Below, piece by piece: positions 5,515 to 8,566 of a stretch of DNA of 8,566 bases. Below the pieces are notes generated by a model. That model saw only the letters and a list, made by a program, of their open reading frames with translations, ran no database searches and had not been told where the DNA came from. Source of the stretch: Clostridia bacterium (GTDB lineage: Bacteria; Bacillota_A; Clostridia; TANB77; CAG-508); contig JAGATI010000057.1 in assembly GCA_017621295.1 (NCBI GenBank), forward strand, positions 1-8,566, written 5' to 3'. The position numbers and the translations under genes were made by a program. How positions within the stretch are numbered: the first letter of the stretch is position 1; every line of letters starts with the position of its first letter.

Positions 5515-5817
5515 TTATATAAGTGTTTCTATCATTTCTTTTAATTTATCTCTATCCCATAAAACTACATCATTCTTTTCAGCTTGTTTTTTAGCACTAT
5601 TAGTGAAGTAGTTGTTTGTTACTACAATTGCAACATGACAATTATAAAAAGATTTGCCACTATAAGCTTCTTGAACTGCTTTATTCCCAACAGGTTGAGA
5701 ATAATTTTTACATTGGATTGCATATTTTATATCATCTTTTATAGCTATTACATCGATTCCATAATCACCAGAACTTTTTGTAACAATACTATTATTGTAT
5801 CCTAAACAAGTTAATAA
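5515..5817 (-). pseudogene. Detached Mrr-like (PD-(D/E)xK) nuclease domain, cut off by an in-frame TAA
   Basis: Directly after the TAA at 5820..5818 the same frame stays open for 100 codons to TAA at 5517..5515. It reads LLTCLGYNNSIVTKSSGDYG, then IDVIAIKDDIKYAIQCKNYS, later CHVAIVVTNNYFTNSAKKQA and VVLWDRDKLKEMI. This is a restriction endonuclease-like (Mrr_cat) fold: the catalytic Asp in GIDV, the QCK motif, the VVTNNYFTNSAKKQA block and the LWDRDKL strand are all present and intact; the helix bearing the family Glu (FESFVA) lies just before the stop. No in-frame ATG, GTG or TTG exists early in the fragment, so it cannot be made as a whole on its own. A single G-to-T change (GAA to TAA) would explain the break. 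Confidence 0.8.
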
Positions 5818-6465
5818 TTAAGCAACAAAACTTTCAAATTCAAAGCCATCAAGTTCATCAATATATTCTAATTTACAAGCATCAATAAACTCTATCTTTT
5901 CTCTTAATGGATTTATTCTTTCTTCTAATACATTTATTTCTTCTTGTAATTCTATATTTTTGTTTTTTAGTTTCTTATTTTCTCTTTTTAATTCATCAAA
6001 TGTCTTTTTTTCTTCTTTTATTGTTTTTAAAATACTCTCTTCTTGTTTAGTCATTTTTTCTAGTTTATGTAATGTATTTTCCAATTCTATAATCTGCTTT
6101 TTTAATTCTTTTTCTTTTAATATTAATTGATTAATCTCTTGTTTGTATTGATTGATTTCAGATATATTATCTTTATTCAAAGATATATTTTCTAATATCT
6201 CACCTTTATAATTTTCTAAAGATGCAATTTGCTTTAATAATGTTGCTTTTATATTGTTAAGTTTTCTTATTCTTTTTATAATAGGTTTTGACAATAGCTT
6301 AAATATAAGTTCCCTACTATATAAAAAGCAAATAGAAGATGCTATTATAAAGAATAAAAAGAGTCCCATATCATTTCTTATATAAAGAATACTCATCAAT
6401 ACACATAACAATCCAATCAGAAGTACCATACTTTCTCTTTCATTTGTTCTGTTTTTTGATTTCAT
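5818..6465 (-). CDS. Two-TM coiled-coil protein, N-terminal part of a membrane-anchored Mrr-type nuclease
   Basis: Starts at ATG 6465 after GGAGGACAA, 17 bases downstream of the previous stop, so both genes share a transcript. It has two membrane helices (about residues 13-29 and 33-53, with short RND between), a basic stop-transfer stretch (KPIIKRIRKL), then about 130 residues of coiled coil rich in K, E and L. The last residues DELDGFEFESFVA are the start of an Mrr-like domain whose remainder continues after the TAA. The unbroken protein would be 316 aa: membrane anchor, cytoplasmic coil, nuclease. Membrane-anchored coiled-coil nucleases are a known plan among phage-defence effectors, so a role in excluding other phages is plausible. 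As it stands only the anchor and coil are made. Confidence 0.75.
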   Translation of the reverse strand: MKSKNRTNERESMVLLIGLLCVLMSILYIRNDMGLFLFFIIASSICFLYSRELIFKLLSKPIIKRIRKLNNIKATLLKQIASLENYKGEILENISLNKDNISEINQYKQEINQLILKEKELKKQIIELENTLHKLEKMTKQEESILKTIKEEKKTFDELKRENKKLKNKNIELQEEINVLEERINPLREKIEFIDACKLEYIDELDGFEFESFVA

Positions 6466-6482
6466 TTGTCCTCCATGTAACT

Positions 6483-7343
6483 TTAATCAAATTCTGCCAT
6501 ATCTATAATTAGTTTATCTATTTCATCTCGTTTGGTTGCTATTTCAACTACCTTTCCAGTATATTTATCTGAAGTTTCTTTTATTTTCTTGTCTAATTCA
6601 CTATTTGCTAATTCATTACTTATTTCTTTTTGTCTTGTTTCTAGCTCTTGTTTCTTTGACTTTAAATCTTCTTCCTCTTCAGGCGACAATTGTCCTCCTA
6701 TTAAGTTTGCTTTATAAAGTACAATTTTACTAGCATTCTCATTATATTCTCTTTGTAAACTTGTTTTTTTATTATATAATTCTATATGTTTTTCACTTAA
6801 CTCACCCGCTTCTTTTTGCAAACTTGTAAGTTCTTCTTGCAAAGTTGCTCTTTTGTCTGCCATCTTTTTTAATTCTTCTTGTTTTTCTTTACTTTCTTTT
6901 GATAAGTTATTAAGACTAGTTTCTGTTTTACTCAATTGCTTTTGCAAGTTTTCTATTTGCTCTGTATCTAGCTTTTCTACTACTTTTTCTACTGTTTTCT
7001 CTACTGTAACTGTATTTGTTTTTTGGGTTGTATCTGGTATCTTTGTATTTGTTTTTTCTTCATTTTTAACTACAATTTGTTCATTTTTTGTTTCATTTTC
7101 TTTATTTCTATTATCGTTAACCTGTTTTTGTAATTCTTCAAGCATAGTTTTAGTGTTAGCCAATTCATTTTTTAAGTCGTTTATCTCTTTACTATTATCA
7201 ACTTGTTTCTCTTCAATATAATTATCTACTTTAGTAACTTCTGTTGTTTTTGTATTTTTAGTTGCTTGTACCACACAAAAACTCGATACTCCTACTACAG
7301 TAACAGCTGATGCTCCAATAAGAATATATTTGACTAATTTCAT
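6483..7343 (-). CDS. Membrane-anchored exported coiled-coil protein
   Basis: 286 aa from ATG 7343 with AAGGAGA at correct spacing. MKLVKYILIGASAVTVVGVS and SFCVVQATK form an N-terminal signal anchor; no proper lipobox precedes the Cys, so it is not called a lipoprotein. The rest is hydrophilic: a coiled coil near 50-80, a T/K/N-rich linker with repeated VEKxVEK (about 85-125), then a long coiled coil (about 127-250) and a last charged helix ending DMAEFD. Most of the protein should lie outside the membrane. It is the first gene after the tail chaperones, has its own promoter, and is cotranscribed with the membrane nuclease gene. No enzymatic motif is seen. It may sense, bridge or block something at the cell surface; that is inference. 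Confidence 0.7.
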   Translation of the reverse strand: MKLVKYILIGASAVTVVGVSSFCVVQATKNTKTTEVTKVDNYIEEKQVDNSKEINDLKNELANTKTMLEELQKQVNDNRNKENETKNEQIVVKNEEKTNTKIPDTTQKTNTVTVEKTVEKVVEKLDTEQIENLQKQLSKTETSLNNLSKESKEKQEELKKMADKRATLQEELTSLQKEAGELSEKHIELYNKKTSLQREYNENASKIVLYKANLIGGQLSPEEEEDLKSKKQELETRQKEISNELANSELDKKIKETSDKYTGKVVEIATKRDEIDKLIIDMAEFD

Positions 7344-7350
7344 ACAATCA

Positions 7351-7365
7351 TCTCCTTATAGGAGA
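7351..7365 (-). promoter_or_regulatory. Shine-Dalgarno-sequestering hairpin
   Basis: TCTCCT, loop ATA, AGGAGA: six perfect pairs that bury the ribosome site of the coiled-coil gene. The predicted transcription start (about 7359) falls in the loop, so only RNA coming from upstream contains the left arm. Confidence 0.55.
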
Positions 7366-7394
7366 ATTATACATATAAATGTCAAATATTACAA
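7366..7394 (-). promoter_or_regulatory. Promoter of the coiled-coil/nuclease unit
   Basis: Minus-strand TTGTAA (7394-7389), 17-base spacer, perfect TATAAT (7371-7366). Same design as the plus-strand promoter at 3011-3039. Confidence 0.75.
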
Positions 7395-7420
7395 CTTAAA
7401 AAATATTACAAAATTCGACA
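7380..7420. repeat. Direct and inverted repeats around the moron promoter
   Basis: AAATATTACAA occurs twice (7384-7394 and 7401-7411), 17 bp apart; the first copy covers the -35 box. The outer ends TGTCAAAT (7380-7387) and ATTCGACA (7413-7420) are inverted copies with one mismatch. It could be a regulator-binding site; the high AT content makes chance repeats possible. Confidence 0.4.
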
Positions 7421-7476
7421 TTATTTTTATATTTTAGAGGAATTGTATAGTATATCTATGTTTCTTGCAATGAAAC

Positions 7477-7818
7477 TTATGTTACATTTTGATTAGCATT
7501 CTTCTCTGCTCTTATAATTGACCTTAATATTTTAGCTTGTTTTTCTGCACTTTGTGGTTTTGTTTCTTTCTTGAACAATTTACTAAACATATCAAATAAG
7601 CTTATTGTTTTTGGATTTGTATTTACAATACTAGCTCTTATCAGTTTATCTGTTACCGCTTCTTGTAATTGTACTTCCTGTTTAAATTCATCAATCATCT
7701 TAATAGATTGTACTTGCGTAAATAAATTAACTTCTTTATATGTGCTATTCCAAAATTCGTGAGGTTTCATATTAAAATAATAACAAAGAGGCTCTAATGC
7801 ATATATTAAATCTACCAC
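7477..7818 (-). CDS. Tail assembly chaperone 2 (gpT-like)
   Basis: In siphophages the gene between chaperone 1 and the tape measure encodes the second tail chaperone, which coats the tape measure during tube assembly. The sequence DLIYALEPLCYYFNMKPHEF with the following WNSTYKEV matches the usual helix-turn with the (H/E)EFW..T..E signature of this class. The GTG at 7818 has a weak AGAGG site and is used here. The frame is open upstream with coding-like sequence (NDISKKIEEADN) to an ATA at 7857 that lies 8 bases after AAGGA and overlaps the stop of chaperone 1 as ATAA, probably an altered ATGA start-stop overlap. The frame is -1 relative to chaperone 1, but no good slippery heptamer is present. 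Short for a separate protein (113 or 126 aa). Confidence 0.75.
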   Translation of the reverse strand: MVDLIYALEPLCYYFNMKPHEFWNSTYKEVNLFTQVQSIKMIDEFKQEVQLQEAVTDKLIRASIVNTNPKTISLFDMFSKLFKKETKPQSAEKQAKILRSIIRAEKNANQNVT

Positions 7819-7853
7819 ATTGTCTGCCTCTTCTATTTTTTTACTTATATCAT

Positions 7854-8303
7854 TTATGCTTTGAATCCTTGAAATTCCTCTGCCATTACATTTACTGTTG
7901 CTTTTTCTGTTGCACTCTTGATAATATCTTCTAAGTTCACTGATGACATTAGGTCGTTTGTTTTCGCTTCTAATTCTTCCTCTGTCATCTTCATGTTGAA
8001 AAAACCTTCTTCATTTATTACCTTTGCTATATCATTATAAATATCAACATAAGTTTTATTCTTTTCTGCTTTATATTCATCTATAAAGTCATATACTTCA
8101 TCACTTCCTGAAAATGGACTTTTGCCATTTTCATCTTCTGCTAAGATAAATATAATTTTGCTTAAAGCTTCTATTTCACATTCTCTTAATGCTGTAAAAA
8201 ATGCTTCTTCAAACTTTTTGTTCTTTAAAACATTTGCTATGCTTACTATTTTTCTTGTTTTTAATACTAAATTAATAGACTTTGAACTTGTTTCTAATTT
8301 CAT
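7854..8303 (-). CDS. Tail assembly chaperone 1 (gpG-like)
   Basis: 149 aa from ATG 8303 with a perfect AGGAGGT site that overlaps the stop of the tube gene. It lies between the tail tube and gpT-like genes, the standard place of the lambda gpG equivalent. The sequence is mostly helical and acidic: an N-terminal strand (MKLETSSKSINLVLKTRKIV), the FEEAFFTALRECEIEALSKI helix, a predicted loop, then an acidic helical half ending VNVMAEEFQGFKA. Firmicute phage chaperones commonly begin with such a strand and KTRKIV-like motif and have about this length. It should bind the tape measure protein and recruit tube subunits. Stop is TAA at 7856..7854. Confidence 0.78.
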   Translation of the reverse strand: MKLETSSKSINLVLKTRKIVSIANVLKNKKFEEAFFTALRECEIEALSKIIFILAEDENGKSPFSGSDEVYDFIDEYKAEKNKTYVDIYNDIAKVINEEGFFNMKMTEEELEAKTNDLMSSVNLEDIIKSATEKATVNVMAEEFQGFKA

Positions 8304-8313
8304 AACTTACCTC

Positions 8314-8566
8314 CTAATTTCCTGCTGTAGTAGGAAAACCTTTGCTTTCCTTAATCTCAGAACTTCTATATAGTTTAACTTTACTTTGTAACATATTATC
8401 AATTTCAATTGCGTCCATTCCTAAAGCAATACCTGCTGTAAAATAAAACACAAGTGGTTTTCCATCTGATACTGCTGTTTCGTCTGGTAACTTCAAGAAT
8501 ATATATACATCTTTGTCTAATTCTTCTACTGCTCTTAGCTCGTCCCATTGAGCCTCTGTGTATAAG
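8314..8566 (-). CDS. Probable phage major tail tube protein, C-terminal part (start outside window)
   Basis: The frame is open to the window edge, giving the last 83 residues: LYTEAQWDELRAVEELDKDV, then YIFLKLPDETAVSDGKPLVF, YFTAGIALGMDAIEIDNMLQ, SKVKLYRSSEIKESKGFPTT and AGN. A TTG at 8494 could be mistaken for a start, but it has no ribosome site and the upstream sequence is plainly coding. The alternation of strands, the conserved-looking KVKLYRSSEIKES stretch and the position just before the chaperone pair fit a tail tube (major tail) protein, which polymerises into the tube through which DNA passes. The stop TAG overlaps the AGGAGG site of the next gene. The family assignment rests mainly on gene order. 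Confidence 0.65.
   Translation of the reverse strand, partial: LYTEAQWDELRAVEELDKDVYIFLKLPDETAVSDGKPLVFYFTAGIALGMDAIEIDNMLQSKVKLYRSSEIKESKGFPTTAGN

Noticed and set aside
5461..5515. Long inverted repeat 5464-5472 / 5503-5511 as terminator of the nuclease gene
   Set aside because: The loop is about 30 bases and no T tract follows on the minus strand; alternative pairing with the ribosome site seems a better reading.
5584..5805. Plus-strand frame opposite the nuclease remainder
   Set aside because: The minus strand carries the recognisable Mrr-like motifs; the plus frame has no ribosome site and no family likeness.
5818..5820. Reassigned TAA codon (alternative genetic code)
   Set aside because: TAA, TAG and TGA all end other genes in this window at sensible places next to ribosome sites, so a global reassignment does not fit.
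6532..7221. Plus-strand F/L/S-rich frames opposite the coiled-coil gene
   Set aside because: They are the reverse reading of GAA/AAA-rich coiled-coil codons, without ribosome sites or promoters.
7260..7343. Lipoprotein signal in the exported coiled-coil protein (SSFC)
   Set aside because: The residues before Cys (S-S-F) do not fit a lipobox; a simple membrane anchor explains the segment.
7440..7476. Terminator after the gpT-like gene (GTTTC-N7-GAAAC)
   Set aside because: Only 5 weak base pairs and no T tract.
7854..7940. Programmed -1 frameshift joining chaperone 1 and 2 as in lambda gpG-gpGT
   Set aside because: The -1 frame is open, but no X XXY YYZ heptamer is in phase; the best run (GAA AAA G) allows only one tRNA to re-pair. 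Kept as possible, not called.

Overview
The window is very AT-rich and, apart from one small gene, is read from the minus strand (right to left). It carries part of a siphophage-type tail module, most likely a prophage or phage of a low-GC Firmicute; a clostridial host is the best guess, from codon use, strong AGGAGG ribosome sites and consensus sigma-A-like promoters. TGA is used as a normal stop (74-aa gene at 4973..4749), so the mycoplasma code is excluded. I see no CRISPR array, tRNA, rRNA, integrase or insertion sequence.

Tail backbone, in transcription order: C-terminal part of a probable tail tube protein (8566..8314), tail assembly chaperone 1 (8303..7854), chaperone 2 / gpT-like protein (7818..7477), then about 4.4 kb of unrelated DNA, then the tape measure protein (2900..189) and the start of a small DUF6711-like tail protein (187..1).

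The 4.4-kb insert is an accessory (moron-like) cassette made of several transcription units. Unit A (promoter 7394..7366) encodes a membrane-anchored exported coiled-coil protein and a two-TM coiled-coil protein that was fused to an Mrr-like nuclease domain; the nuclease part is cut off by one in-frame TAA. Unit B (promoter 5461..5432) starts with a 44-aa ribbon-helix-helix repressor under a three-site operator, followed by a plus-strand antisense-type small RNA and then a 50-aa membrane protein, two small unknown genes, an early-phage-type gene broken by a frameshift, and a 139-aa gene, ending at a strong terminator. Unit C is a convergent pair of tiny membrane protein genes (plus 3065..3289, minus 3368..3228) that overlap tail to tail inside their hydrophobic segments.

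Two regulatory themes stand out. First, the repressor plus counter-transcribed RNA copies the copG-RNAII logic of pMV158-type plasmids, but in front of accessory phage genes instead of a replication gene. Second, the moron promoters sit so that a read-through transcript folds a hairpin over the Shine-Dalgarno, while a transcript begun at the local promoter lacks the 5' arm; this would insulate the cassette from tail-operon transcription. Several lesions (in-frame TAA, +1 frameshift, and three genes whose best start is ATT or ATA instead of ATG) suggest a decaying prophage, unusual initiation, or sequence error.
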